From Gemmatimonadaceae bacterium (lineage in GTDB: Bacteria; Gemmatimonadota; Gemmatimonadetes; Gemmatimonadales; Gemmatimonadaceae), in NCBI GenBank assembly GCA_036003045.1, contig DASYSS010000023.1:25274-89273 (forward strand): a DNA stretch of 64,000 bases. Reading direction: 5' to 3'. Below are positions 42,701-52,253 of the stretch, piece after piece (position 1 is the stretch's first letter; each line of letters begins with the position of its first letter). Made by a program: the position numbers and the translations under genes. The notes below the pieces were generated by a model. It was not told where the DNA came from. It worked only from the letters and a program-made list of their open reading frames with translations, and ran no database searches.

Positions 42701-43894
42701 ATGCGAGCGACAAGGATGTGTCTGCGGTTCCTGAGCCCGGTGTTGTTCCTCGGACTCGCCTGCCGCGGCTCGCGCGACGAACGCGACCGTCTCGTCGCCG
42801 CCGACGGCAAGCGGCACTACACGGCGTACACGGCGGCGGGCGAGGTCGAGGATCCCAAAGGCGTCGTCAACATCTACGCGGCGACCGGCGCCAACGCCCT
42901 CTCGCCCGTGGCCGCCCGGGCCAAGCCCTTGGTCTACGTACCGAACTCACGTTCGGGAACGGTGAGTGTCATCGACCCGACGACCTACACGGTCGTCACC
43001 ACCTTCAAGACCGGCAAAGTGCCGCAGCACGTCGTGCCGTCGTACGACCTCACCACGCTGTGGGTTCTCAACAACGGTTCGAGCACGCTCACGCCGATCG
43101 ATCCGTTCACGGGCAAGGAAGGCACGCCGGTTCACGTGGTCGATCCGTACAACATGTACTACAGCCCCGACGGGCGGCTCGCGATCGTGGTGGCTGAGGG
43201 GCACCAACAACTCGATTTTCACGACCCGGTGACGATGGAACTCCTGCAGTCGGTCAAGACCGACTGCCGCGGCATCGACCACATGGAATTCACCGACGAC
43301 GGCCGTTATGCCATCGCGACGTGCGAGTTCGACGGGCGGCTCCTGAAGGTGGACCTCACCGACAAGAAACCGGTCGAATACCTCGCGCTCGACGATACGT
43401 CGGGCGCCATGCCGCAGGACATCCGGTCGTCGCCCGACGGGAGCGTTTTCTTCGTGGCCGACATGAAGGCCGACGGCGTTCGTCTCATCGACCCGATTGC
43501 GTTCAGGCAGATCGGCTTTATTCACACGGGGAAGGGAACGCACGGGATCTATCCGAGCCGCGACGGCCGGCTGTTCTACGTGACGAATCGCGGGTGGAAC
43601 ACGCTCATCGCGCACCCACACGGCGAAGGGTCGGTGAGCGTCGTCGACCCGATTGCCCGCAAAGTCGTCTCGACATGGACGATTCTCGGCGGCGGAAGCC
43701 CCGACATGGGGAACGTCACGGCCGATGGAAAGGAGTTGTGGGTGAGCGGGCGGTACGACCGCGAGGTCTACGTATTCGATACGGCGACCGGCACGCTCAC
43801 CCACCGAATTCCGGTCGGCAATGAGCCGCACGGCTTGTGCGTTTGGCCACAGCCGGGGCGGTATTCTCTCGGGCATACGGGGAACATGCGATAG
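42701..43894 (+). CDS. YVTN-type beta-propeller lipoprotein
   Basis: This 397-residue protein has a lipoprotein signal (FLSPVLFLGLAC). Its blades are of the YncE/YVTN class: PLVYVPNSRSGTVSVIDPTT, TLWVLNNGSSTLTPIDPFTG, GRYAIATCEFDGRLLKVDLT, GSVFFVADMKADGVRLIDP, and ELWVSGRYDREVYVFDTATG. These proteins act as periplasmic binding or scaffold domains, and a substrate cannot be read from sequence. The S9A peptidase gene starts 88 bases downstream. Confidence 0.85.
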   Translation: MRATRMCLRFLSPVLFLGLACRGSRDERDRLVAADGKRHYTAYTAAGEVEDPKGVVNIYAATGANALSPVAARAKPLVYVPNSRSGTVSVIDPTTYTVVTTFKTGKVPQHVVPSYDLTTLWVLNNGSSTLTPIDPFTGKEGTPVHVVDPYNMYYSPDGRLAIVVAEGHQQLDFHDPVTMELLQSVKTDCRGIDHMEFTDDGRYAIATCEFDGRLLKVDLTDKKPVEYLALDDTSGAMPQDIRSSPDGSVFFVADMKADGVRLIDPIAFRQIGFIHTGKGTHGIYPSRDGRLFYVTNRGWNTLIAHPHGEGSVSVVDPIARKVVSTWTILGGGSPDMGNVTADGKELWVSGRYDREVYVFDTATGTLTHRIPVGNEPHGLCVWPQPGRYSLGHTGNMR

Positions 43895-43982
43895 CGCAAC
43901 GACGCGGACCGGCAAGCCTGTCTTGCGTCCCTCGTGGCTAACTCCTCAATTCCCGAGCGAGTCCCTCTCTCACGGAGCCGCG

Positions 43983-46103
43983 ATGTCCCGCTGTGTCCTC
44001 TCGCTCTCGCTCGCCCTCTTCGCGCTTGCCCGCGCCTCGGCGGGGGCGCAAACACAGGCGGGAGCATCGGGCTCTCCTTCGGATCCGTATCTGTGGCTCG
44101 AGGATCAGCGCGGCGCTCGCGCCATGGCCTGGGTCGCGACCGAGAACGCGAAGACGATGGCGGTGCTCGAGAAGGACCCTCGCTTCGCGTCGTTGAATCA
44201 CGACGCGCTCGCCGTGGCGCAGGCGAGCGATCGCATTCCCCGCGTTCACTTTTTGGGCGGCCAGCTCTACAACTTCTGGCAGGACAGCGCGCATGTTCGC
44301 GGCATCTGGCGTCGGACGACGCTCGCCAGTTATCGCACGGCATCGCCGCAATGGACGACGGTGCTCGACCTCGACTCCCTCGCGCGCGCCGAAAAGGCGA
44401 ATTGGGTTTGGGAAGGTGCCGACTGCGCGTTGCCCGCCGAACGAAAGTGCCTGCTCAATCTGTCCGACGGCGGCGAAGACGCGATCACGGTGCGTGAGTT
44501 CGACCTCGCGACGCGCTCGTTCCCCAAGAACGGCTTCGTGCTGCCGCACGGGAAACAGAATACCGCGTGGGTCGGCGAAGACACGCTCCTCATTTCGCGC
44601 GAATGGAACAAGGGCGAGTTGACGGCGTCGGGCTATCCGTACGTGGTGAAGCGACTCGTGCGCGGGCAGCCGCTTTCCGCGGCGGTGGAAGTGTTCCGCG
44701 GGGTCGCCAAGGACGTCTCGGTCGGCCCGGGGAGCATCTACGACGGCGCCGGTCACCGGATCGTGATCGTATATCGAGGTGTCAGCTTTTTTCAAACAGA
44801 GTACTACAACGTCGGCACGTCAGGGGTCGCGAAGCTCGCCTTGCCGGCAAAGTCGCAACCCGTCGGCATGGTCGACGGCCAGGTGATCGTCAAGCTGTCG
44901 GAGCCATGGGACGAAGGGTCGGCGCACATCCGCACGGGGTCATTGGCGTCCTTCGACGTCGTGAAAGCGGCGACGAGTCCGACGCGCCTCGCTCCGGTCG
45001 CGGTCTTCGAGCCCGGACCGCGCGAGTCGGTCGACGGCGCCGCGGCGACGCGTGACCGGCTGGTCGCCACCGTCTATGAAAACGTCCGCGGACGGGCCTT
45101 CGTGTTCACGCGCGCGGCCGATGGAACGTGGACGCGCGCGCAACTGTCGCTTCCCGACAACCTGGCGGTCTCGATCTCCGACGTGAACCGGCAAGGCACG
45201 GAAGCGTTCGTGAACGTCGCCGGGTTCTTGACGCCGAGCAGCGTCTGGCTCGCCGACGCGCGCGCGGCGACCATCGCCGTGACGAAGACGCTCCGCGCGC
45301 AATTCGACGCGTCGCGCGATACGGTCGAGCAGCGAGAGGCGACGTCGAAGGATGGAACCAAAGTGCCGTACTTCGTCGTGCATCCGAAGGCCATGAAGCT
45401 CGATGGCGCCAACCCGACGGTCCTGACCGCGTACGGTGGATTCGAGGTCACGAACACGCCGTCCTATTCAGGAACCGTCGGCAAGCTCTGGCTCGAGCAC
45501 GGCGGCGTGTTCGTTCTCGCCAACATTCGCGGCGGCGGAGAATTCGGACCGGCCTGGCACGAAGCGGGGCTCAAGACGCATCGCCAGGTGATCTACGACG
45601 ACTTCGCCGCCGTCGCGCAGGATCTGATCTCGCGCAAGATCACGAGTCCGCGCCGCCTCGGCATCATGGGCGGATCGAACGGCGGGCTCCTCATGGGCGT
45701 CGAGATGACGCAGCATCCCGATCTCTGGAACGCGGTCGACATTCAGGTGCCGCTCCTCGACATGCTGCGCTACGAGCAGATCGACGCCGGCGCTTCGTGG
45801 GTCGGTGAGTACGGCAGCGTGTCCGTCCCGGCCGAGCGCGCGTTTCTCGCGTCGATCTCGCCGTACCAGAACTTGAAGGCCGGCGTGAAGTATCCGGAGC
45901 CGCTCATCTGGACGACGACGAAAGACGACCGCGTCGGCCCGCAGCACGCGCGCAAATTCGCGGCGAAGATGGCCGCGATGGGTCTGCCCTACATGTTCTT
46001 CGAGGTGACGGAGGGAGGACATGGCGCCGGCGCGAACCTGGCCGAGCAGGCGCACACCTCGGCGCTGGAGTACGTGTATTTCGCGCGCAAGCTCATGAAC
46101 TGA
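43983..46103 (+). CDS. Secreted S9A prolyl oligopeptidase
   Basis: This 706-residue protein has a signal peptide (LSLSLALFALARASAGAQ), the S9A N-terminal motif DPYLWLEDQRGARAMAWV, a propeller, and a catalytic domain with Ser565 in MGGSNGGLLMG, Asp649 in TTKDDRVGPQHA and His680 in EGGHGAG. The line VFVLANIRGGGEFGPAWHEA is characteristic of prolyl endopeptidases. It cleaves short peptides after proline, here in the periplasm. ATG 43983 was chosen for the signal peptide. It probably shares a transcript with the propeller gene. Confidence 0.92.
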   Translation: MSRCVLSLSLALFALARASAGAQTQAGASGSPSDPYLWLEDQRGARAMAWVATENAKTMAVLEKDPRFASLNHDALAVAQASDRIPRVHFLGGQLYNFWQDSAHVRGIWRRTTLASYRTASPQWTTVLDLDSLARAEKANWVWEGADCALPAERKCLLNLSDGGEDAITVREFDLATRSFPKNGFVLPHGKQNTAWVGEDTLLISREWNKGELTASGYPYVVKRLVRGQPLSAAVEVFRGVAKDVSVGPGSIYDGAGHRIVIVYRGVSFFQTEYYNVGTSGVAKLALPAKSQPVGMVDGQVIVKLSEPWDEGSAHIRTGSLASFDVVKAATSPTRLAPVAVFEPGPRESVDGAAATRDRLVATVYENVRGRAFVFTRAADGTWTRAQLSLPDNLAVSISDVNRQGTEAFVNVAGFLTPSSVWLADARAATIAVTKTLRAQFDASRDTVEQREATSKDGTKVPYFVVHPKAMKLDGANPTVLTAYGGFEVTNTPSYSGTVGKLWLEHGGVFVLANIRGGGEFGPAWHEAGLKTHRQVIYDDFAAVAQDLISRKITSPRRLGIMGGSNGGLLMGVEMTQHPDLWNAVDIQVPLLDMLRYEQIDAGASWVGEYGSVSVPAERAFLASISPYQNLKAGVKYPEPLIWTTTKDDRVGPQHARKFAAKMAAMGLPYMFFEVTEGGHGAGANLAEQAHTSALEYVYFARKLMN

Positions 46104-46138
46104 CCGAAGTGGGGACCGGGATTGCTTGAGACTCGGTT

Positions 46139-46732
46139 CTACAATTTCGCCACGGCGTCCTTCGCGAGCGCGAGCTCGCGGGCCTTCAGCTGGGCCTCCC
46201 CGATTGGTTTCAGCTTCAATCCGTCGAGAAGGCGGACGGTGAATACCACGTTGCCTTTGCGCACCACCAGCAGGGGTCCATCGGCGCGATAGATCATGTA
46301 GTAGGCGTCATCGCCGAGCCCCGTCACCGGTTCGGTCTTGATGTTCGGAATCGACTTGCCGTTGTTGAATCCGATGAGCGAGCCGATCGACATCGTGACG
46401 CGCCGATGACCGACGTCGTGCTTGGGGTCGTCGGACCAGATGCACGCCTTCCCTTTGCCGGAAGGCTCCCCTGGCAGGGACTTCGCTTCGATAGCCGCGC
46501 TCACCTGGTCCTGAGTGAGCAGCGAGCACGCGTCGGGATCGGCCGCCACATGGCCGGACCGTGCGTGGCTCGCCGCGACCGACTCCGTTCGGAGCGCCGG
46601 GAAGAACGCAACGGCGAGAGCGATAGCGACACTGTAGCGCGGCGACATGTTGGCGGCTCGGCTGAGGAGGTGCCAACATATCGCGGCTCCGGAGCCGGTC
46701 GCGAGCGAACTGAGCCGTCGCGAACGGATCAT
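46139..46732 (-). CDS. Secreted CSLLT-domain (DUF3558-like) protein in module E
   Basis: This protein of about 197 residues has a hydrophobic export segment (SVAIALAVAFFPAL) and the domain DACSLLTQDQVSAAIEAKSL, ACIWSDDP and VTGLGDDAYYMIYR, ending with VVRKGNVVFTVRLLDGLKLK. It resembles DUF3558-type secreted proteins. Three starts are in frame: ATG 46762 (overlapping the permease stop), ATG 46732 (AAAGGA upstream, used here) and ATG 46651 (clean signal peptide). It follows the ADOP permease closely and is probably the third gene of that operon. Confidence 0.7.
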   Translation of the reverse strand: MIRSRRLSSLATGSGAAICWHLLSRAANMSPRYSVAIALAVAFFPALRTESVAASHARSGHVAADPDACSLLTQDQVSAAIEAKSLPGEPSGKGKACIWSDDPKHDVGHRRVTMSIGSLIGFNNGKSIPNIKTEPVTGLGDDAYYMIYRADGPLLVVRKGNVVFTVRLLDGLKLKPIGEAQLKARELALAKDAVAKL

Positions 46733-46758
46733 GAAGAGTCCTTTCTGAATCGGGGAAG

Positions 46759-49425
46759 TCATCCGCGGATCGCGGTCGTCGGGTCGACGCGCGATGCTCT
46801 TCTCGCGGGCAGATAGCAGGCGACGGCCGTCGCAACCGCGAGTGCGGCGATGGAAAAGGCCAGCGTTCGCGGGTCGTCGGGCGCGGTGTCGAACAGCAAG
46901 CTTCGCATCGCGCGCGTGCCGGCCCACACGCCGCCGAGGGCGAGGGGCAGCGCGAGCGCGAAGAGCACCGCGCCTTCGCGCATCACCATCGCCAGCACGT
47001 CCGTCGCGCGCGCGCCGAGCGCCATGCGGACGCCGATCTCGCGCGTGCGTTCGCTGACGCCGTACGCCATCACCGCATACGTCCCCAGCCCCGCCAATAA
47101 AAGCGCGAGGAACGAAAAAGCGCTCAGAACCACCGTCGTGAAGCGGTCCGAGACACTGGCCTTGTCGAGCACGTCGCCGATCGTTTGAACGTCGAACAGC
47201 GGGACGCCGTTGTCGATGGATTGCACCAGTCGGCGCACTTGGGCGACGATCGGCGCCGAGGTGCCCTCGTAATAGATGACGAGATTGCCGCCGCTTTGCG
47301 GCGCCTGCTGGGCGGACAAGAACACCTGCGGACGCGGCGCCTCGCGCAGCGACGGGTCATGCACGTCGCGGACGACGCCCACGATCGTGAACAGCGGGCG
47401 GGCGTTTCCACCCAGCCCCACGCGCCTGCCGATTGGATTCGGCGAATGAAGAATCGTTCTCGCCGCGGTCTCGTTGACGATCACCACGAGGTGCGCCGTC
47501 GAGTCGGTGTTGTCCGTCGCCGCGAAGTCGCGGCCGGCTGCCATCGAGATTCCCATGGCGCGGAAGTACCCGACGCTCGCGATCCGATAGTCCGCGGTGG
47601 GAGCCAATCCCGGAGGCGGCGCCGGATCGCCTTCGACCATGACGGCGGTGGTCACCATGCCGTCGTGAAGCGGGAACCGGTTGATCGTCCCGGCAGCGCG
47701 TACGCCGGGAAGGGCGCGTACCTGCTCGAGCAACGATTGATTGTACCGAAAGCGCGACGCGGGCGTCGCGTACGTATTCTGCGGCAGGGCGAACTTCATG
47801 CGAACGACGCGATCCCGGCGGAAGCCGGGATCGACGCCGGAGAGTCGAGCAAAACTATTGATGAGGAGTCCGGCGCCCGCCGTCAGCACGAGCGCGAGTA
47901 CGAGCTCGCCGACGACGAGAGCTCGGTACATGCGGCGCGTGCTGCGCCCGTGTGACATTCGCGCCGACGCGACCAGTGTTCCGCCCGACGTGCCTCGCGC
48001 CGCGCCGAGCGCCGGCGCCGCGCCGCACGCGAGTGTCACGACGACGCTGACGGCGAGCGTGAACGCGAGCACGCGTCCGTCGAGCGCGACCGGTCCAAGT
48101 CGCGTGATCGACAACGGCAGCAGACTCGAGAGGGCGCGCGTGGCGACCATCGCGAGCGCGACACCCACCGCGCCAGAGGCGATCGCGATCACCGCGCTTT
48201 CCACGAGCAGCTGCTGGACGATGGCTCCGGGCGACGCACCCATCGCCATTCGCACCGACAGCTCCTGACGGCGGCTCCACGCGCGGCCGAACATGAGATT
48301 CGTCACGTTGGCGCACCCGATGAGAAGCACGGCGCAGACCGCGGCGAACAGTATGAGAATGGGGCGCCGCACCTCGCCGGCCAGATCGTCGCGCAGGGGA
48401 CGCACGGTGATCCCAAGCGCGCCGTCTTCCTTGGCGTGTTCCTCTCTGAGTTGGGCCGCGATCGGAGCAGCCTCGCGGCGAGCGGCGTCGATGACAACGC
48501 CATCGCGAAGCCGCCCGACGACGGAAAGCATGTGCACTTCGCGCCGCTCGAGGTACGTGCCGAGCACAGAGAGCGGGAGTAGCACGTCGACCCTCGCCTG
48601 TGGAAACACGAAGCGCGAGCTGAGGACTCCGATCACGACGTAGGGTTTGCCGTCGAACGTGAGCGATTGGCCCACGATCCGCGGGTCGGCTTGCAAGGCA
48701 CGCGACCAGAAGTCGTGCGACAGGATGACCGTGCCGGCCGCTCCCGGGCGGTCCTCGCCGTCGGCGAAATCGCGGCCGAGCGACGGCGACGCGCCGAGCG
48801 TCCGGAGGAAATTCGCCGATACCGCGCCGACGTCGATTCGCTCCATGCCATCGGGTCCGGCGTAGAGCGCATTCCACGACGGAAAAAAGCCGGCGAGCTG
48901 CGCGTACGAATGCGTTCGCGCCCGCCAGTCGACATAGTCGCCCACCGAGACCTGATAGTGGTCGTTGCTCTCCTTGGGATTGTCGGACCAGACGGCGACG
49001 AGCCGGTCGATCTGGCGGTAGCCCAGGCCGTTGAGGAGCGCCGACTCGACGATGCTGAACACCGACGTCGTCGCGCCGATGCACAGCGCGAGCGTCGTGA
49101 CGACGACGGCCGTGAACATCGGCGTACGGCGAAGCGACCGAACGGCAAACCAGGCGTCGCCCGCCATGCTGTGCGAGCGACTCTCGTCACCGCGCTCGAT
49201 GCGGCGTCGGAGCGTCACCGCGTCGACGATCGCGCCGACGCATCGCAGCCGAAGCCGGAATGCATCGCGGGGCGAGCGTCGCGCCTGGGGATCGCCCCGC
49301 CAGTTCCACTCCAATTCGGCCAGCCACTCGGCGAGCCATTCCTCGCGTCGGGACGCAGGGAGAGCGTAGGCCGCGAGGCGTACGAGCGTCTCGCCTGGAA
49401 GGCGCCCTTGATCGTGCGCGGTCAC
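46759..49425 (-). CDS. ADOP-type ABC permease with variant prefix (module E)
   Basis: This 888-residue permease starts at GTG 49425, overlapping the padR stop (GTGA). Its prefix is unlike the other four: YALPASRREEWLAEWLAELE. The rest is standard ADOP: helix FTAVVVTTLALCIGATTSVF, a periplasmic domain, NVTNLMFGRAWSRRQELSVR, and a second copy with LAGLGTYAVMAYGVSERTRE and VRMALGARATDVL. It converges on the DUF3558-like gene region without a gap. Confidence 0.9.
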   Translation of the reverse strand: MTAHDQGRLPGETLVRLAAYALPASRREEWLAEWLAELEWNWRGDPQARRSPRDAFRLRLRCVGAIVDAVTLRRRIERGDESRSHSMAGDAWFAVRSLRRTPMFTAVVVTTLALCIGATTSVFSIVESALLNGLGYRQIDRLVAVWSDNPKESNDHYQVSVGDYVDWRARTHSYAQLAGFFPSWNALYAGPDGMERIDVGAVSANFLRTLGASPSLGRDFADGEDRPGAAGTVILSHDFWSRALQADPRIVGQSLTFDGKPYVVIGVLSSRFVFPQARVDVLLPLSVLGTYLERREVHMLSVVGRLRDGVVIDAARREAAPIAAQLREEHAKEDGALGITVRPLRDDLAGEVRRPILILFAAVCAVLLIGCANVTNLMFGRAWSRRQELSVRMAMGASPGAIVQQLLVESAVIAIASGAVGVALAMVATRALSSLLPLSITRLGPVALDGRVLAFTLAVSVVVTLACGAAPALGAARGTSGGTLVASARMSHGRSTRRMYRALVVGELVLALVLTAGAGLLINSFARLSGVDPGFRRDRVVRMKFALPQNTYATPASRFRYNQSLLEQVRALPGVRAAGTINRFPLHDGMVTTAVMVEGDPAPPPGLAPTADYRIASVGYFRAMGISMAAGRDFAATDNTDSTAHLVVIVNETAARTILHSPNPIGRRVGLGGNARPLFTIVGVVRDVHDPSLREAPRPQVFLSAQQAPQSGGNLVIYYEGTSAPIVAQVRRLVQSIDNGVPLFDVQTIGDVLDKASVSDRFTTVVLSAFSFLALLLAGLGTYAVMAYGVSERTREIGVRMALGARATDVLAMVMREGAVLFALALPLALGGVWAGTRAMRSLLFDTAPDDPRTLAFSIAALAVATAVACYLPARRASRVDPTTAIRG

Positions 49426-49739
49426 GTGGTGGCGGGCGTAGCGCCGGGCGCGAGGGTGCGCGCGAGTCCGGGATATCGCTCGTGGGCGTCGCGCAACGCC
49501 TGCGAGCCGGCCCCGGTGATCTGGTAGTAGCGTCTCGGCGGCCGCTGCGCGTCGCGCGCGTCGGCGACGGATTCCCACCGCGCGCGAAGCATGCCGGCGT
49601 CTTCGAGCCGGCGGAGAATCGGGTAGACCGTCCCGCTCTTGAGTCCCGACACGTCGATGATGTCGAAGCCGTGACGAAAACCACGCGTGACGGCGAGCAG
49701 CACGATCGCGGTGGGGTAGGTCAAGCGGAAAGAAGGCAT
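49422..49739 (-). CDS. PadR-family regulator (module E)
   Basis: This 105-residue winged-helix protein of the PadR type reads SFRLTYPTAIVLLAVTRGFR, HGFDIIDVSGLKSGTVYPIL, RRLEDAGMLRARWESVADAR, then RPPRRYYQITGAGSQAL. ATG 49739 begins the homology. The frame is open to 49823. A direct and inverted repeat cluster at 49752-49777 lies immediately upstream. The stop overlaps the permease GTG. Confidence 0.85.
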   Translation of the reverse strand: MPSFRLTYPTAIVLLAVTRGFRHGFDIIDVSGLKSGTVYPILRRLEDAGMLRARWESVADARDAQRPPRRYYQITGAGSQALRDAHERYPGLARTLAPGATPATT

Positions 49740-49751
49740 CGGGAGCGGAGG

Positions 49752-49777
49752 TAGGTAGAACTCTACATAGGTAGAGT
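49752..49777. promoter_or_regulatory. Candidate operator upstream of padR, module E
   Basis: ACTCTAC-ATAG-GTAGAGT (49760-49777) is a perfect 7-bp dyad. TAGGTAGA occurs directly repeated at 49752 and 49768, 16 bases apart. The site lies 13 bases from the start codon. The same TCTACCT/AGGTAGA half-sites occur at 3586-3621. Confidence 0.55.
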
Positions 49778-49937
49778 AATGCGCGGCCCGCGGCGCCGAA
49801 AGAGCGAAAAGGCGAGGATACAAAATCCGAACGGCGCCGAGAGCGGTGCTTCGCTCTGGACGCCGTTCTCAGTCTTCGTCGATGTTCGCCGGTTGTTGCT
49901 GTGCCGTCGCTCCCCCTTCGCCGTTCTCTCGCGTCGT

Positions 49938-50276
49938 CTACTCCTGTTGGCTGACCAGGTCGTCCGTCGCGCGGGCAAGCCGTTCGCGATACGAGCGAAT
50001 CGTCTCGTCGGCCCGACGGAGCGGAAGCGCGAAACGGGGATCGTCAGGCTGCGCCACGGTGCCCGGGGGATTTTCGTCGAGCATCAGATCGCCTCCGCAT
50101 TCCTCAACCGCCTCCTCGAACCGCTCCACCTCTTCGAGCACGAGGATCAACGCTTCGGGACTCTCGTCGCCGTTGAGCGCGATGCCGAGCCCTTCCAATC
50201 GAGCGATCACCTCGTCAGACGCCCGCTGCAAATCGGCCGATCGCGAAAAGTCTCCGGAGCTGTCCATTCTCGCCAT
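49938..50276 (-). CDS. Small acidic hypothetical protein
   Basis: This 112-residue, mostly helical, acidic protein reads LQRASDEVIARLEGLGIALN, ESPEALILVLEEVERFEEAV, DLMLDENPPG and TIRSYRERLARATDDLV. GAGGA precedes ATG 50276. No export signal is seen. No family is recognised. Confidence 0.65.
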   Translation of the reverse strand: MARMDSSGDFSRSADLQRASDEVIARLEGLGIALNGDESPEALILVLEEVERFEEAVEECGGDLMLDENPPGTVAQPDDPRFALPLRRADETIRSYRERLARATDDLVSQQE

Positions 50277-50361
50277 TGGTTCCTCGTCTCGCGTGAAGGG
50301 AGTTCGTGGTGGCGCCCATCAGGTCGCATAAATGAAGCCACCAGCGAACGAGCTCAGATGC

Positions 50362-50844
50362 TCATTTCCACGTAATGGCCAAGCCCGCGTCGACGGTCTG
50401 CACGCTGCGCAGTTTCGCGTGCGCGAGCAACGCGTTGGCGAAGACGCTGAGCGCAACCGGCGCGCCGGGAAACGTGATGTCGTACATCGCGCCGAGCTGA
50501 CCCGCGAGCCCGGCTACGTTGCCATTGCCATCGGGGTCGCCGTTGCCGTAGCCGAGTCCGGCCTTCACGTGAAGTGGGATGACCGGGAGGTGCGCCTGCA
50601 CGAGCGCCGTGGCGAACGCCACCTGTGATACGCGACCCTTCCAGTAGTCGACTTCCGCGCCCAGACCGAGGCCGGGAAAGAGCGGCCGGACGACTTCGGC
50701 CATGAGAACCGGCGCGCCGCTTCCATCGGAGAGGGAAGATTCAGTCGAACCCGACAAACCGGCGCCGGCTCCGACGGAAACGCGGAGCTGCGCCGAAGCC
50801 GTCGATGACAGCGTCACGAGCGCGGCGAGCACGAGATGGCGCAT
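50362..50844 (-). CDS. Small outer-membrane beta-barrel-like protein
   Basis: This 160-residue protein has a signal peptide ending near residue 19 (LSSTASAQ). Alternating beta-strands follow: LRVSVGAGAGLSG, LGLGAEVDYWKGRV, LHVKAGLGYGNGD, and a final VDAGLAITWK. The aromatic near the end suggests a small porin-like barrel. GGAGG precedes ATG 50844. TATACA lies just upstream as a possible -10 element. Function unknown. Confidence 0.7.
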   Translation of the reverse strand: MRHLVLAALVTLSSTASAQLRVSVGAGAGLSGSTESSLSDGSGAPVLMAEVVRPLFPGLGLGAEVDYWKGRVSQVAFATALVQAHLPVIPLHVKAGLGYGNGDPDGNGNVAGLAGQLGAMYDITFPGAPVALSVFANALLAHAKLRSVQTVDAGLAITWK

Positions 50845-50927
50845 GAGCGAAACCTCCAGTGTATAAAGAGAAACAAACGGCACTGGCGTGATCAGTCCGC
50901 CGTGCGAGCTTCATACCAGGCAAACGA

Positions 50928-50939
50928 TCGAACGTTCGA
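50928..50939. promoter_or_regulatory. Perfect 12-bp palindrome in a divergent gap
   Basis: TCGAACGTTCGA lies between the divergent barrel protein (start 50844) and HEWGTFTS (start 51000) genes. It may be an operator. At this length chance cannot be excluded. Confidence 0.3.
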
Positions 50940-50999
50940 AGGTGTGACTCACAATGTCGGCGTGGGGTCGTCCAATCATCGAGCGTTCAGGAGAGGAGC

Positions 51000-52253
51000 A
51001 TGCGTCGCTCCGTGATGGCAGGGGTGTTCGCGATGTCGGCCGGCGTGTCGATCAGCGCGCGAGTCGCCGAGTTGCCGCGAGCGAAGTCCGGCGAGCTCAC
51101 GGTGCACGAGTGGGGAACATTCACCAGCGTCGCCGGCGCCGACGGCCGGGCGATCGACTGGCTGCCGCTCGGCGGGCCGAGCGACCTGCCGTGCTTCGTG
51201 CAGCACTTCAACAACGATCAATTCGTCAAGACACTGCCCGCTCGGCCCGCGGGAACCACCGTCGCCACCGCCGTGGCGTCCGCGACCTATGACCTCGCCC
51301 GCCGTCAGATGGCGGCGCGCGTTCGGATGGAGACGCCGGTCCTCTACTTCTACTCGGACCGCGACACGACGGTGCACGTCCGCGTCAGCTTCCATCACGG
51401 GTTGATGACCGAGTGGTTTCCACCGGCCACCGTTTCACAAGGAGCCGTGAGCGCGGCGACGCTTCACGATGCGGCGACGACCGGCGTGATCGATTGGCCG
51501 GCGGTGCGGGTGACGCCGACGGCCGCGCCGGTGTTCCCGACCGAGCGCGTCGAGTCGCGGTACTACGCGGCCAGAAGCACCGATGCCGCGCCCTTGTCCG
51601 TGGGCGGAGCGCGCGAGCGCTTCCTCTTCTATCGCGGCGTCGCCGACTTCGACGTTCCGCTCGGCGCGTCGTTCGAGAGCGACGGTCGGGTTCTGCTGAA
51701 GAATCTCTCGGCGAATGAAATCCCGGCAACCATTCTCTTCGAACGGCGCGGCGCGAAGCTCGGATACCGCGTCCTGGGGTTGATCGGCGGCGACCTGCTG
51801 TCGGTGCCGCCCGCGCTCGACGGAACCATGGACGGACTGCGCCACACGCTCGAGCAGACGCTCGCCGCGCAGGGACTCACCGCCAAGGAAGCTTCGGCGA
51901 TGGTGGAGACATGGCGCGACTCGTGGTTCGAGGACGGGCTGCGCGTGTTCTACATCATGCCGCGGCACATGGTGGACGACGTTCTTCCGCTGGACATCAC
52001 GCCGGCGCCGACGCGAGTCGCGAGGGTCTTCGTCGGACGCTTGGAGCTGTTCCCGCCGGCGACGGTACAAGCGGTGCGCGCCGCGATCGACGCCGACGAT
52101 CAGACGTCGCTCTCCAAGTACGCGCGCTTCCTCGGCCCGCTGACCGACCGCGTTCTGGCCGAGATCCATCACCCCGCGGTCTCGGCGAGAATCCGCGACG
52201 TGACCAACGCGGCGCTCACGACGTATCTCCGGAGAACCGCGGTCTGTGAATAG
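51000..52253 (+). CDS. Secreted HEWGTFTS-motif protein of unknown function
   Basis: This 417-residue protein has an N-terminal signal segment. The conserved opening is LTVHEWGTFTSVAGADGRAI followed by WLPLGGPSDLPCFVQHF. Other notable lines are METPVLYFYSDRDTTVHVRV, FLFYRGVADFDVP and GLRVFYIMPRHMVDDVLPLD. I know this pattern as a conserved secreted family in several soil phyla, without an established function. GGAGAGGAG precedes ATG 51000. Its last eight bases overlap the DUF4159 gene, so the two are coupled. Confidence 0.75.
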   Translation: MRRSVMAGVFAMSAGVSISARVAELPRAKSGELTVHEWGTFTSVAGADGRAIDWLPLGGPSDLPCFVQHFNNDQFVKTLPARPAGTTVATAVASATYDLARRQMAARVRMETPVLYFYSDRDTTVHVRVSFHHGLMTEWFPPATVSQGAVSAATLHDAATTGVIDWPAVRVTPTAAPVFPTERVESRYYAARSTDAAPLSVGGARERFLFYRGVADFDVPLGASFESDGRVLLKNLSANEIPATILFERRGAKLGYRVLGLIGGDLLSVPPALDGTMDGLRHTLEQTLAAQGLTAKEASAMVETWRDSWFEDGLRVFYIMPRHMVDDVLPLDITPAPTRVARVFVGRLELFPPATVQAVRAAIDADDQTSLSKYARFLGPLTDRVLAEIHHPAVSARIRDVTNAALTTYLRRTAVCE

